Source: Patiria miniata
Lineage: Eukaryota > Echinodermata > Asteroidea > Valvatida > Asterinidae
Reading direction: 5' to 3'
NCBI RefSeq assembly: GCF_015706575.1
Contig: NW_024037063.1
Coordinates: 16,430,927 to 16,494,926, forward strand
DNA length: 64,000 bases
A program made the position numbers and the translations under genes. Positions 47,201 to 61,600 of the stretch are shown in pieces; position 1 is the first letter of the stretch, and each line of letters opens with the position of its first letter. Under the pieces are notes generated by a model, which was given only the letters and a program-made list of their open reading frames with translations, had not been told where the DNA came from and did no database searches.

Positions 47201-49588
47201 CTGAAGATACATTTTTTTGCAATTACGTCATCATGACGTCATCATTGGTCACGTGACATCACTTCAAAAAATAATAAATTTAATCTTTAATGTAATATAC
47301 ATGTTCACCTTAATGCAGACAAGACCTGTACGAGAAAAGAAATTGATTACGTAATCAGACCGGAAGTTACAAAGAAAAGACCTCTTTTCCTTTGAAAATT
47401 GCTAAAAAATCAACCGTCAAAGATATAATCAAGTTTTGTGCTTTAAATGGCACTTTAATAATAGGTCTAAAACTTCCCAAAGTTTTGTTTCAATAAGTAA
47501 ACCTGGAGATGCCCTGCAGCCCCCTTGAAATTTGAAGTTGAACACGCCTACACCTTGAAATGCTCATTTAATGCCACGTACATTGTGTGTACAGCAGATT
47601 GCGCACAAAAGGGAAATCCCCGTGCTTGCTTCGTCAGTGTCTGTTTTTACGACTGTTGTATGTTAACTATTGCGCTACATGTAACGGCTGTTTGATGAAC
47701 CAATGTATCTTAAGTATTTACCAGTGTTTTGTACACGTTTATATGACAACTTCTCAAACGCAAGCACATTTTTGACTTATGATGACGTCATATGATACTC
47801 AAAAATTGGGCTGGCAAAAGCGCCAAATTGGGCGCTTTTTTTAAATTGGGCGCTTTTTTCTAAAAACATGCGCATTGGGGTAAAGAGGGTATGGCGAGCA
47901 ATATTTTGTATTGTGCCAATGGTGTGCGACCTTTACGTTTAGAGATATGAGCTATTTAATGGGTTTTTGTAACGATTGTACTTGATAAGTTAACAGTACA
48001 GCAGCATACGCGCGTGCACATCCTCACCTGACTCTTTTGAACTATCCTCTGTATAATTACTCCACGCGCTATTTTTCAACCCTCAACCCTCAACATCAAC
48101 AATCAACAATCAACAATCAACATTAACATCAACATCAACATCAACAATCAACAATCAACATCAACAATCAACATCAACAATCATCAACATCAATATTCAT
48201 TAATCAACATCAACAATCAACATCACGTGAGCATATCATGTGTCACGTCCAACCAGCCATCTCCGAGCAGCAGCATGGTTTCATCTGTGGCAGAGATTGC
48301 TCCACCAATCTAACATCATTATTGCAGGAGGCTTACCATGCTGTTGAACGGAGGGAGCAGTTGGATGTTATCTGCACTGATTTCTCTAAGGCCTTTGATC
48401 GTGTCAACCATGATTTTCTCTTGTATAAACTCTCATCCTACAATGTTCATCCAGGTATTCTTCTATTGCTACGTAGCTACCTTTCTGGAAGAAAACATAG
48501 TTATTGCTTTTTGCAGAGCCTCCTGGTAGGCCGGGGCAGCTTTCTCGAATGCCTCCTTGCTCGACGAGATGTTGGAGAGTCGCTTGTTGATTCCCTCTGG
48601 TATCTGTTTGATGACGGCGGGTGGATGGTTTGACTGGACATGTACATAGAGAGGTACATTACCTGGTTTCAGGAGGCTCTGCAAAAAAGCGGGCACAAGT
48701 ATCTGTTGACATACACACCGGGCAATAACACCAGGAAAAGGACTAGAAAAAGGGAGGTGACATGGTACAACCCGCCATACAACAAGAACGTACGTACCAA
48801 CATTGGAAAGAAATTCCTTCAGATAATAGACAAATGCTTCCCCAAGGAACATAAGCTTCACAAAGTGCTCAACCGGAACACAGTAAAGTTATCGTACAGC
48901 TGCATGCCGAACATGAAGGCAACGATCCAGTCAATCAACAAACGGAAGGTAAAACAAGAGGACGACGTCGGTGGTAGAACATGCAGTTGCCCCCGCAATG
49001 CCGAATGCCCGCTGAACGGGGAGTGCCTCAGCAAGAACATAGTGTACCAGGCCACCGTCACGAGCGAAGGCAGGAAGGAGGCATACGTCGGGCTGACGTC
49101 CACAACCTTCAAGGCGAGACTGGCGTACCACAAGCAGTCATTCAGATCCGAGAGCAAGAGGGCGCAAACAGAGCTAAGTAAACATATATGGGACTTAAAG
49201 GACGAAGGGAAAGACTATGAAATCAAATGGGACATTGCTCTGAAAGCACTGCCATACTCTAACGTAAACAAGAGATGCAATTTGTGTATAGCAGAGAAGT
49301 ACATAATCATATGTAGGCCAGATCTAGGTACACTGAATAAGAGAAGCGAAATCGTCTCCAAGTGCAGGCATCGAGACAGATGTGTTCTTACTTCAGTGAC
49401 GTAAACGCGTACTAACTTCAATGACGTAACGCGCGTAACGCGTGCGCGCGCTTGATTCGAAATAAGGTTAGATGCTACTTGTATTCTATTTTTCGTCATT
49501 CTGCTGATGAGTGCCTTATGGTACGAAACAGTCTGTTCAGAAGAGAGATATGCCAAAGTTTGTTTAACTCATATTCTGAATTTATTGC

Positions 49589-49620
<32 letters not shown>

Positions 49621-52600
49621 TAATTGTATAATATTTTTTAACCAGTCCTTTAATTGGCGGTTTGTTCTGCTGTTGGATGTGGATAATAAATAAATAAATA
49701 AACATCAACAATCAACAATCAACATCAACTATCAACAATTAACATCAACAATCATGACAATCAACATCAATTACCAACATCAGTAATCAACATCAACAAT
49801 CAACATCAGCAATCAACAACAAAAAGTAACATCAACATCAACATCAACAGTCATCAACAATCAACATCAATAATCGTTTATCAACATCAACATCAACAAT
49901 CAACATCAACAATCAACAATCAACATCAACGATCAACAACACAAATCAACATCAACAATCATGACAATCAACATCAATAACCAACATCAGTAATCAACAA
50001 CAAAAATCAACATCAAAATCAACAATCAACATCAACAACAAAAATCAACGATCAACATCAATAATCGTTAATCAATAACAACAATCAACTATCAACAATC
50101 AACAATCGACATCAACATGAACAACCACCATCAAATTCAATCAACAATCAACATCAATATCATCAATCAACAATCAACATAAACATAACCAACAATCAAC
50201 ATCAACAATCAACATCAACATCAACTATCAACAATCTACATAAACATAAACACCCGACAATCAACATCAACAATCAACAACAATCAACATTCAATAATGC
50301 GAAAAAGACAAACCTCTGGCCCAACACCGTGTGTTTGTTCCCTCAAACGCTAGTTTCTGTTTTTTTGAAGCCCGCAAAACAAGGATTTATTTTTCTGAGC
50401 TGTGAAGGACAAGAATGCCAGAGGTGTTTTTCCCAAAACATGTAAACCCTGGAATTCCAGCTATAGCCGGAAAAACTGGCATCTCTTAAATTACCTGACA
50501 GCTTGTTGAGTCCACATGCACTGCAGCCGTGAGATATTGTGGTCCTGGTCCCCTGTGAATGTACAAGTACAGGTTATCATTAGAGGAGGTTAATCACAGC
50601 TTGTAGACTCCAGCCTGACTCCAGCATCATTGTTGAGGACAGAACATTTATGAATGAATGTTTGTTTATACTAACTTGCGAGTGCCAATGGAGGGCGCTT
50701 AGTAACCTGGTAACGAGCACGGCAGTGAAAGGAGACATCTTTTTTGTTGTTGTTGGTAGAGAATTATTGTACAAAGTCACTTCATTTCTGGATAACTATA
50801 GTACTTTGAGGCCACCAACTCAACTGATAATGCCTCTACAGTAAGCTGAGGAAGAGTCACTTTGATTATTATTATTATTATTTATTCGACCAGGACAAAT
50901 CTTACAAACAAATATGACCCAAAACAACATACATGAACATTAAGGAAAACAAAAAAGAACCAATAAAGAAGTAAACAAACAAACTATCGAACAAATCAAT
51001 CAATAAATAAGTAGACAATAAAAAAAAATAAAAAAAAAAAAAAAAACCCATAAAATAAAATAACAAAACATATTAAATAACAAAAAAAAAAAAACAGTAG
51101 TAGAGAGCAACTAGGAACCGACTCTGACTGGCTGAATAAAAGAATGAATGAATGAATGAACGAATGAGGGTGGTGTATGCAGGAGGGGATCTAGACCATG
51201 AAAGGGGAAAGTATTAAAGGGAATATACATCATTTGCTTTTGCTGTAATTTTCAGAAATGGATGGAATTGGGGGATTGGAAATATAAAGCAAATATAGTT
51301 ACACTGACTTTTTGGAGGTTTTGGGTTCGAAAATGCTATAAAAACCAAGAAAAACGATCATTTACCTGTAGTCTGGTTCCCTGACTCCATATAAGAAGAA
51401 ACAGAGCAGTTTACATACATTGGGGAATTGTAAGGTCAGGGAACCAGTCTAGCTGGCTCGTACCCGTTCATAGGTTTGTAATCGATTGCAAACAAGTGCA
51501 ATAGTCAATTGGGGCCAGTATTTGAAAAAAAGCCAGTTGTTTCCAACGCTGATCGGCCGATCAGCGTTGGAAATTGATACAAAAATACCACTTTTCTTGA
51601 AAATGACAGTATACCAGGTGCCATAATTTTACAGGATGCTTTAGACTGACATTTACCAACGTCCTATTAAGGTATTTCGCAAAAACTTGGTAGTTTTATT
51701 TTTCGATGTTTGCAAATGTTGTATATTCCCTTTAACAAACAAAGGACAAAACTAACGACGAAACATACGGGCCAGGGACAACAAAAGTAAACTGAATTAC
51801 TGTTGCTCGGAAGCATGCTGCCCCACGTATGATGAACGATGAAAAGAGGATTAAATCAAACACAAAGAACAGGGACTGGAAGCATGACACGGCCTATATA
51901 ATCACGACCTGCATACACCAAAAGTGAACGTCTAGGAAGCAAGTGTTTAAACAGTCGTCTTTTAGTTGACGGAGAAATGTTGGCAGAGGACAGATCACAG
52001 CAGCATCCTGAGTTTCAGGTGGAACAGTGTCCCACAATCTGGGGAATCGATGGGAAGCCGAGTGAAACAAGGACTCAGTACGAGCATAGAGATGGCGAAA
52101 TGTGAGCGAGTCAGGATGACGAGGATTTATGGAAATATTCGCAAGGATTGTTTCGCAGTGAGCAGTGCCATGCAAAACCTTGAAAACAAAGGCACTGAGG
52201 AGGTAGCTGCGCCTGTTTGTTAGAGGATGCCAGTTTAGACGCTGTAATCTGTGCTCATAAGACATTTCTCCGCGTCTTTGATGAAGAGCAACACGGGTGG
52301 CTGTTCTTTGAACCCTTTCGAGCTGATTCTGTTGAGATAAAGTGTGTGGGTGCCATGCTGGAAGACCATACTCAAGAATTGGGAGGACGAGAGATTTATA
52401 CAATGAGAATATGGCGTTTGGACTGGACACCCTGGCAACCGTTCTGATGAAACCTAACATACGACTAGCTCTGGCGACTACGGAGGAAGTGTGTGTTGCC
52501 CATGAGAGTTGGGAATTGATTGTGACCCCCAAGTACTGAAACGATTGAGTAGTATCGATCGGGAGAGTTCCTAGGCTGTACACTTGTGGGTTAAAGTGCC

Positions 52601-55600
52601 TGCATCTAGTAATATGCATAACTTTGGTTTTACTGACATTGAAAGTCATTTCGTTTGAATCTGACCAGTAATTAAGCCTGTTTATGTCAAGTTGAAGCGT
52701 GTGTTCATCAATGGGGCATTCTATTGTGCGGTACAAAAGAATGTCGTCAGCAAACAAAACACAACTAGAAGAAATTGAATGGGAAACATCATTGATGAAC
52801 AGATTGAACAACAATGGCCCTAGTACGCTGCCTTGCGGCACGCCAGATGTGATACTAACCCAAGGGGAGACTCCGCCCCGGAAGAGGACCCAATGCATGC
52901 GACCCGTCAGAAACGATTTAACCAAATGCCATAACTCACCCCGGACATTGAAAGAAGAAGCAAGTTTTCCAAGTAGGATGTGATGTGGCATTGTGTCAAA
53001 AGCCTTTGACATGTCTAAGAAAACGGCATCTATTCTTGGGGGACGACGCCTATCAAGGGTGGATGACCAGGAGTGAAGAATATTGACCAGCTGGGTAACA
53101 CAGCTCCTGTGTTTAACAAAGCCATGTTGGTGGGGATTGAGAAGACTGAAAGTGCTCAAGTGATTATTTATAGCAGTAGATATAATGCGCTCAAGAACTT
53201 TACATAGCAGGGAAGTAAGAGCAACAGGTCTGTAATTAGTTAACAATGTCTTATCGCCTTTCTTGTGAACCGGAGTAATGTTAGCGCACCGCCAAGCGTC
53301 TGGCAATTGACCAATGCTCAGCGAAGCGTTAAACAACAAGCAAAGAGGATGGGATAAATCGGAGGAAATTGTATTGAGGATACTCGGCAAAATACAATCA
53401 GGTCCAGGAGATTTATTAGATGGAATCGTTTTCAGCAAAGCAGCAATTTGGCTAGCAGAAACAGAAATATGAGACAGCACGGGAATGTGCAGCAAGCAAG
53501 GCGGGGGATTGTCAGGAACAGGACCTGATTGTTTACAAACAGAAGCGAAATATTTGCTAAAGGCAGATGAAATTTTGTCAGGGCAAGTCAGTTTACAATT
53601 GTTATGATTGAATGACGGAGGAGGTGGAGATTGTTTCCGGCCTCTGACAAAGGACCAGAAATTACGTCTGTTGTCACCAGATTCAAACAGACGATTAACA
53701 TAATTCCAGTAAGCCTTACGGATGGATTTTTGAGCTGTGTTGCGAGCAATTTTATACTGAATCCAGTCAAATGAACGACCAAATTTACGGGCTAAATTAA
53801 ACAATTTGTGCTTTTTGTGAATCAAGTTCTTCAGTTCTGGAGAAATCCATGGAGTGTGACGAGATTTCCGTTTGGTGACCTTTGGAATGGAATCATGGAT
53901 AGCAGCGTCAAGTAAGTCGTGGAAGTTCTCGGCAGATTCATTAATATCGTTGGTATCTATGAAGGCAGACCAGGGAACGAGGTGGATAAGCTGTCGAAAA
54001 ATGGTCAAAATCACCTTGTCGGGTTTGTAGAAACGACCGGAGAATCGCTGGACGAGGGGCAGGTCAGATGGATCGGAAAGTAGTCTGGACTGCAAGATGA
54101 TCAGAGTGGACGGGGTTTTGAACCGTACAGACATCGGAAATGAAGTCCGGTCGATTGGAGAAAACTAAATCAATGATGGACCCCTGGTTAGGATTGTTGC
54201 AGCAAGGTCTTGTAACGGATGGGACGAGCTGTTCTAAATTATAGTTGCTGGCAATATCAAGAAGACGAGTTCGATGGGAGTTAACCGTGATTGAAGGGGA
54301 GAAATTGACGTTGAAATCGCCTAAGAGGAGACAACCGTCGAAGACGTCCATGTTGAGAGTTTCCATAGCCTCCCCAAGCTTTGTCCAGTAAGCCACTGTA
54401 GAAGAAGCAGGTCTGTAGAGAAGGCCAAGTACAAAGGATTCCGTGCCGAGCTTGATTGAAATCCACACAAGCTCAAGGTCATCACGCTCGTAGATGGAAA
54501 GCCTGACGGGGGACAATGATGTCTTAACTGCTGCCAAAACACCACCGCCACGGCGTCCTTGGCAGCGGTCTTTACGTATGATGACGTAATCATCAGAGAA
54601 ACCAAGAACGCTGTCCATGTCATTTGTAGAAAGCCATGTTTCGGTGAAACAGACAATATCGGCAGGAGTGGAGTTGAGGTAAAGTTCAAGTTCTTGACAT
54701 TTGTTACGAATGCTCCGAGAGTTGCAAAGCAAGCAGGAAATGTTCTTATTGGATCGGTTTGTAGTCGTGTTGGGTCCAGGGTTGGGGTTTATGTCACCAC
54801 ATAGCAAGAGGGGTGTGGAGAAAGTGGCAACCGAATTCCTGTAGTACGGTATGCGGGCCTTAGAGAAACCCTTGATGACAGCAGGATGAGATATCTTGTT
54901 GGGTGAGTGGATTTCTGATGTTGCTGACGAAGAGGTACATGTACTGAGAATTGCAATGGTCAGCCATATTAGCATAATTTGGAGTGGCTGCATTGTGTGA
55001 TCATTGTTCCGATGCATTGTGACGTAATAGTATGGCGCTTACCACCTGTTAGTGTGCTCGGCTGTGACCAGCTACCTGCATGTCCAATGCGATGGCCCGG
55101 GCGCGGGAAGGAGACAAAATTCCAGATGCAAAAAATCGTTCTTTAACTGCACTTGCAGAAAACAAGATAAATATGAAGAGCAGCTATGTAGATACCTGAA
55201 GAAGATGTTAGGAGATCTGGAAACAGGAGAGGGTTCAATCCGGAAAAATCAGCAGAATAGTTGAGCTTCTGATGACAAGAGTCGTAAGAGATGTTTCTAC
55301 CTGTCTAGCGCTGTTCGAGTTTCTACCTGTTTCGTTTTTGTGAGCTCTCGATTGAGCTGTGCAAGACGTGTCATTTTGGTTTTGTACTCGCTTATCACTT
55401 AATACTCACTTATCGCTCATGTCGCTTATCGCTTATGTCGTTATATCGTTCCATTGCTATATGCATTTTGTTTGAATGTTTACTTTGAGAGTTTCTCGTA
55501 CTACATTATACATTGTCGTGTGACTGTATGCACTGCCACCCCATAAAGTGTCTTGATGACTATTACAGCAGTGTGACTTGCAGTGTATGACTTTTGGTGG

Positions 55601-58600
55601 TCTTTCATGTACTGTTAATGCAATAAGCACAGATCATCACTGTGAGCATTATCTTTTATCAGAGAAGCAAGGAATTGAGACTTGCTCTGGGGATTAGGAT
55701 TACTCCCAATTTGCATGGAATAAATGATGAACATGCACAAAATGCATTTGTGCTTGCAGTTAACTGTTGAATAAGCATCAGTAGCAGACAGTGGTCATTC
55801 CGTGGATGTACACAGCCAAAATCTCCCACAGTCATGACTGAGGATGCCTGAACTTAAACCATCTGGCTCAATGTTACGCCATAATCTGCTGCAAAAAATA
55901 TCACATCGGTTGATGAGGCCAAAGGTCAATGTGCCTTTGAATGGTTGAAACTGTAAGTGTTTTAAACTATCCTGAAGCGTGAGGTTAAGCTCACTAGCCA
56001 GAGACTAAGCCAAGATTTGGAAAATGAACACAACAATTGAAAAACCACTTGTTCTTCAACTGTTGATGGTGACCTGTTACTTTCCCAAAGTTATGAGAAC
56101 ACAGTGTTACATTTGCGCCAATCTATAAACAACATTCAGGCCACGACTCAAGCAGAGATGCCACAGGGTCTGCTTGAAAAAAACAAATGGAACTGGGCCT
56201 GCTTAAAAAAAAAGGAACAGCTGCTTGACAAAACTGGAACTTTATGTTTTGTGTGAAAAAGCCACTCCGAAAGTCCCCGTTGTCATCTTTCTCTTGTAGC
56301 CAAGCCCAGTTCCGTTTATTTTATTCCGTTTATTTTTTCCCGCTAATTTTCGCTTCTCAGATGGGGTGGACTCAACCACAGTACTGTCTATGGCCTTTAA
56401 GCTGTCGGTTTGTTCAATCACTTTGACTTTTTCCATATTCCTATTATTCTGCCTACCCGAATTTCCAACGTAATATTCGACACGAAACACGCAGCGTGTT
56501 CACATGCGCCCATTCACTGTGCGATAAATCTCTGCCATTTTTGTTGTCTCTCGAGATCTCGTGGACGCGCAATAAATTAACACAAACTAACGAGGTTAAA
56601 TGTAATTGTCCTCCAGCACATGACCTAGATGAACGCGCGTGGAGCTAGAAATGCGCACCGAGTATTTTATGCGCTCTGCTCATGTTCGCTCACACGTTGG
56701 CGTGCCACTTTTCATTTCATTGAAGGTCTCAAGTAGCAGATATAAACATGCATGAGCGCGTAAACAGCGTTGCATTCCTCATGTCTAGCGACCAATTTGG
56801 ATTTGTCCTCCAGCACGTGACCCTCCATGCAAGGCCGGGCGTATGCACATGCTACCGATCTAGTCTATTTATTCTCTATCTATGACATGACCTTTGCACT
56901 ACGTAATGCGCGCGACGAAAACATGGTTGGTACCCGGCGTTTTTTGTATTCACATATATCACTGCGATCGGAAACCACCGATAACTGAATGATAGACTTG
57001 ATTTTCAGGCTGAATGCTTTGTGTGCTCAGCACACAACACGCCCTCACGCGGTGAAGCACGCGCAAGGTGCCGTTATATACTGCGTGCAAGTACGTTGGC
57101 CGCCTGTATCGCATGCAGGCTCGCCAACAACAAAGACATGTTTTTAAGACTACCTTAACAAACAATGTTGTGCCGTGTGTACGCAATGCTTACAACATGT
57201 AGGCCTACATGTACTAAACTTGAGAGCGCTAACAAGGTAAAAATCAACGCATTTCCACTGTTTTTCTTTTCCTTTTCCAGTTTATTTTGATGGCCGGAAA
57301 AACTGGAATTTTGTGGGATTTTCTCAAAAAAATGGAATTCCGGCTAAAACTGAAAAAGTGGCATGTCTGCTGAAGGGATTCAACAGAGTTTACCACCAAG
57401 AGTTTGCATCAAAGCGATCACTTTTTACTTCACTGCAGTGTTGTAGTCGAGCACTTTTTGCAGAGTACTGTGTACTACCTAGTACCAGTGTTGGAGTACT
57501 CGTACTCGTACTCCAGTACAACTCAAGTACACTCAAGTACTCGGCCTGTACTTGACCATCAGTAATTGAAAATTATTTGGACTAGGCCCGTACTCGATTC
57601 TTTGTACTCAAATTTTAGCACGGACTTGTTGGTTTGGATTCGGAAGTCGACCAGGGTTTCATCTAGGATTTCCAAAACTGCCTGTCATACCGTGGCCGGT
57701 GCACTTTCAAAAGTACCCATCCTCGTGGCAAGCAGGACTGTCGGCGCTTCATTCTAGTCCAATCCGATGATGGATGTACAAACATGTCTTGAGCGCATTC
57801 TGTGTAATATTGCTTGTGCGATCGACAAATAACTAGCTGCGCAAAAGATAGATAGATCACAACACATCCACATTTAGTTACAATCGATTGATCGCACAAC
57901 AAAAAAGACATATTTTGCTGCGCGACTGCACTATCGCGCAAGCAAATCGACAGAGGGGCGCCCATTATACACTGGTGTCCGTGGTGCCGAGCACAAATGC
58001 GTTAAACGGTTACGGGCACCAGGCCAGGCAAATTGGAGACACCGTGAACGTGTGCATGCAGTGCAAACGTCTGTCATGTGTGTGGGTTTATGCTGTTGTA
58101 TGGAGCTATAAATGCTGCACAGATAACGTGGCTGACAGCTTACTCCTTCGTTTTTATAAAAAAATTCCCCAAACAAAACCCACCCGTCATTTTTAATGTC
58201 CATTTGCCAAAATTCTACCCGTCATGTTTTATTGTCCATTTCGCAAAGTGCTCGTCCAAAATCACAAACTGCCCGTCCAAAAGACGGGTGAACGGGTCGC
58301 TAGATGAGACTCTGAACTTGACCCCTGTACTTTGGAATACAAATTGAGTACATTTCTTTTTTGTAATCGATTCCATTGCAACCTGGAACTCAAGTCGTTA
58401 CCAGTGAGACTATATCGGGATTTTGCCCAAGTTTAAATCCTAATAGGGTTTTGCTTGGGAAAAATCCAAAAATAGTCTCACTGGTAACCGTGTAGCGCTG
58501 AGCAAACCTAAGAAGCATGGACTTGGCTAGCTCCAGATTCACGAATCCTCAGTGCCACAAAAAGCGCATGTACTGTCCCTTTCCAAAGGAAATCTTGGGA

Positions 58601-61600
58601 ATTTTACACAAACAATATTCTACGTGTTTGAAATGCCTTGACTTTTCACGTGCGTGTCAAGTGTATGTGCACTGCTTAGTGAACATCGTTGTAGCTATAT
58701 CGTCACTTTTCTGACTACTGTGGTCAGAAATGTGTGTACTGTATGTGCAAATTTGCAAAGTTGTTTTTTCTCCACATATTATGCTGTCTGTTTGGTTGAA
58801 ACATTGAAGTATGGTGTCGTTCCTTTCACCCAATTTTGTTGGTGTCAGCCTTTATAAAAAATGTTGGTATAAAACTAGACTCCAACACTGCCGAGTACCT
58901 AGGTTGCCGAGTACGAGTACAAGTACGAGAACTTGTGCTTCCGGGTACAAGAACAAGTCTCTGAGTACTTGCACTTCCGAGTATGAGTATGAGTACTTGT
59001 ATTCCAAGTACTTGTATTTCCGAATACGGCACCGGGTACACTGTGCTTGAAGCCTAAAATTATGTGTTCTGTTAATCACTTGTGATACAACCAAGGGTTC
59101 TTCTTTGTAGGCCTTTTCAATTACAACAGCAGTCTCCAATCAATGTAAATGTATTTTCCAAGGAAATGCTACACAGTTGAGATACAGACGTGAAACTGAC
59201 AGTTTAGGCCAACTGTCATTTAATAAAATTATTCTATCCTACAGAGTTGTGCATTTGATTTTTATTATTATTATTATTCATGTATTTTCTGGGTCCTTGG
59301 ATTCCTCAGACTTAAAAAAAGAAGAAAGTACAACAAGCATTCAAATGGCTGTGAAAAGATTTCTTCACAGGGTGTTTCTTCTGCATATGCATCATGAAGT
59401 TCGGAGTTGTCCCATATGTTTCTGATATGCAAAGAGCACAAAACATGCACGCGGCTTTGGACAAATTCCCTGTGATCCTTGAACCCAAACTTCACAACAG
59501 TGGACACAGACGACATGATACATGTATTATGGGGTTCTTTGCACGAACAACGTGTACAATGTAGGTAAAAAAGTGAAAAGTGCCACAGAGGCAAGCATAA
59601 GTGAACGTCGACGGTACACGTACAAAGTACATGCAACGTACATGCTAAAAAACAGCAGATTCACGTTTTCTTGGTGTCTACGCATTTAGTCTGCTTCCCA
59701 TTCCTAGGCCTCTGTCTAAGGCTAGGCCGCTGTGGACCTGCTGCCGTAACCAGACTAGGGGCCGTTTTTCAAACCTCGGCTTCGGTGTGTCTCTTTCTCC
59801 AGTCATGCAGATTGGCAATGGGGCTGGACCCGTATTATAGGACCGAAACCGGGGTTCAGAAAAGGTTAATCGTACGACCATTTGAGGAACACCTCGCGGC
59901 GCACAGTGTGTACAGTGTGCCCACATACAGCATATGGGTCATTGTGCATAATTGGCCTGACCCCAGTCAGACCTTTATACAGACCTGGTCACGGCTGGCT
60001 GTTACTTGTGTTTGTACGGACGTGCGTAGAGTACAGAAAATTTCGATTTCTCTGCAATCGACCATTTGAAACTGAAAGTATCGATAAAATAAGGCCGTGG
60101 TAACTTAATGATATACCATTTTTTATCGAGTACCGCTATTCGAGTACGAGTAATTTGTTTTATCGAGTACTGTTACTCGAGTACGAGTACTTTGATGATC
60201 GAGTACACTTTTGACATGTGCGAGTACGAGTACTTTGCTGCTCGAGTACGAGTACCGTTGTATCGAGTACGAGTATTTTGACATTTGAGTACGAGTACTA
60301 AAAAAAGTATGAGTACCGAGTACGAGTACTACAACACTGCTTCACTGTCGACATCGTGCATATTCCGTCCTTTATTGTTTACATGTGGTGTCACACAAAC
60401 ACAACTGCATTAACCACTTGACGCCGGCTGAGGGACAAGCTGCCTCCGCAATGCTGTGGTCAGCTCTGGAATTTTGTCTGTGGGCAACGGCTGCTAGGCA
60501 TATGACCGGCAGGGCAGTACCACTACTGCCCAGAGGCTCTGTGCAGTAATGGGTGTAAGCCTGTGCAGTGAGGCGTAAAAACCCGGCGGCAAAGGGTTAA
60601 GAAACCTAGAAAGTTATAACTCCAGCAACATTTTGAACAAAGTCATTTAGTTTAGTGTTACAGCTCTGCACCTGAATAATTACCTTTTTCATAAATCCAC
60701 TGTATGTCTTTGTATGCACAGTCATACAGGACTAGTGGATACTCTGATGCCATCGAATACTGTGGTTTGCATGGCTGTGCTTTGATGTCCAAAAACCTGT
60801 CAATTATCTGCAAGGTAAATTTTAATTTCCAACAATTAGTCTTGAAAACAATTTTTGCGGATCTCCACACAGAGTATGTTCACGGAGTTAACTATGAATT
60901 ACCGAATAGTCTACTTGCACTACTTATTCTCTGTACATCAGAGATTTCTTACACAATAGAATTTGACTATAACTATTTTTTTTAATTTGATAGACTGATC
61001 AGCAGATTGTGCATTCACATGTAGGATTGTTCAACTTACATGCATCATTTTGATTTTCAGAAATATACTTGTGTGTATAATTTTAGTTAACAGTAGGTAA
61101 GACAAGAGCAAAGAACAAAAAAGTGGTGAGGCACCTCTGGCTGTTCCTTGTGCTGTCCAATCAGAAACAAGATGGCAGCCATACATCGCACCTGATGGTA
61201 CAGGAAAGCTTGTCCTATCACAGTCAGTTCATGCATTTGATACCCCACTTCACTAGAAAGTACATGTACACAGACAAAAAGAAAACAGTTCACATTAACC
61301 CATTAATACACTACATTGTCTGGGCGACCATCAAAAGAAAAATTCAAATGCATTCGCGCATCGACCAAACCTGACACTCATGCGAAAACGCTGTGGCTTA
61401 GCTTTCGTATATTCAGGATAAAAATGCCATGCGTACTTCACGCGCAAAACAGTTCAAAACACACATGCGGTGTGTCCCATCCATGCCCATGGGGCTCTAA
61501 ATAGTGGTAAAAAAGTGCCCTCTTTTGTTGGCGTACAGAGCCCATTGGAAGTAAAAGGCAGGATAGCTGGTAAGGAGAGTAAAAGGCAGGATATAGTTGG

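Larger units (their letters stand above)
50866..55030 (-). mobile_element. LINE E, nearly intact CR1/L2-group non-LTR retrotransposon
   Basis: One minus-strand unit: a 5' part with hydrophobic leader and 2A-like motif, endonuclease (54064-55017), reverse transcriptase (51894-54134), a 3' untranslated part, and a tail ending in (AAT)n at about 50866-50890. A TTAA-type MITE has inserted in the 3' part (51218-51731). It lies in the sense orientation within the 10.1-kb PUS3 intron. No target duplication was established. The 5' end is placed near 55030 only because coding starts there. Confidence 0.85.
57436..60339. mobile_element. 2.9-kb non-autonomous hAT-type element (GAGTACGAGTAC subterminal repeats)
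   Basis: Left end CAGTGTTGTAGTCGAG, right end the inverse of CAGTGTTGTAGTACTCG; exact 8-bp duplication CTTCACTG (57428-57435, 60340-60347). Both subterminal zones carry tandem gtactcgtactc / gagtacgagtac motifs (57490-57545, 58900-59040, 60125-60330). No hAT transposase was recognised inside. Nested elements at 57652-58314 and 58397-58488. Confidence 0.88.

Noticed and set aside
48858-49157. Minus-strand frames across the GIY-YIG region
   Set aside because: Antisense shadows; the plus frame has the conserved motifs.
48090-50295. CRISPR-like array
   Set aside because: Units are short, irregular and without spacers; this is a simple satellite in eukaryotic DNA.
52235-52983. Plus-strand frames across the LINE E reverse transcriptase
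   Set aside because: Antisense shadows of a clear RT frame.
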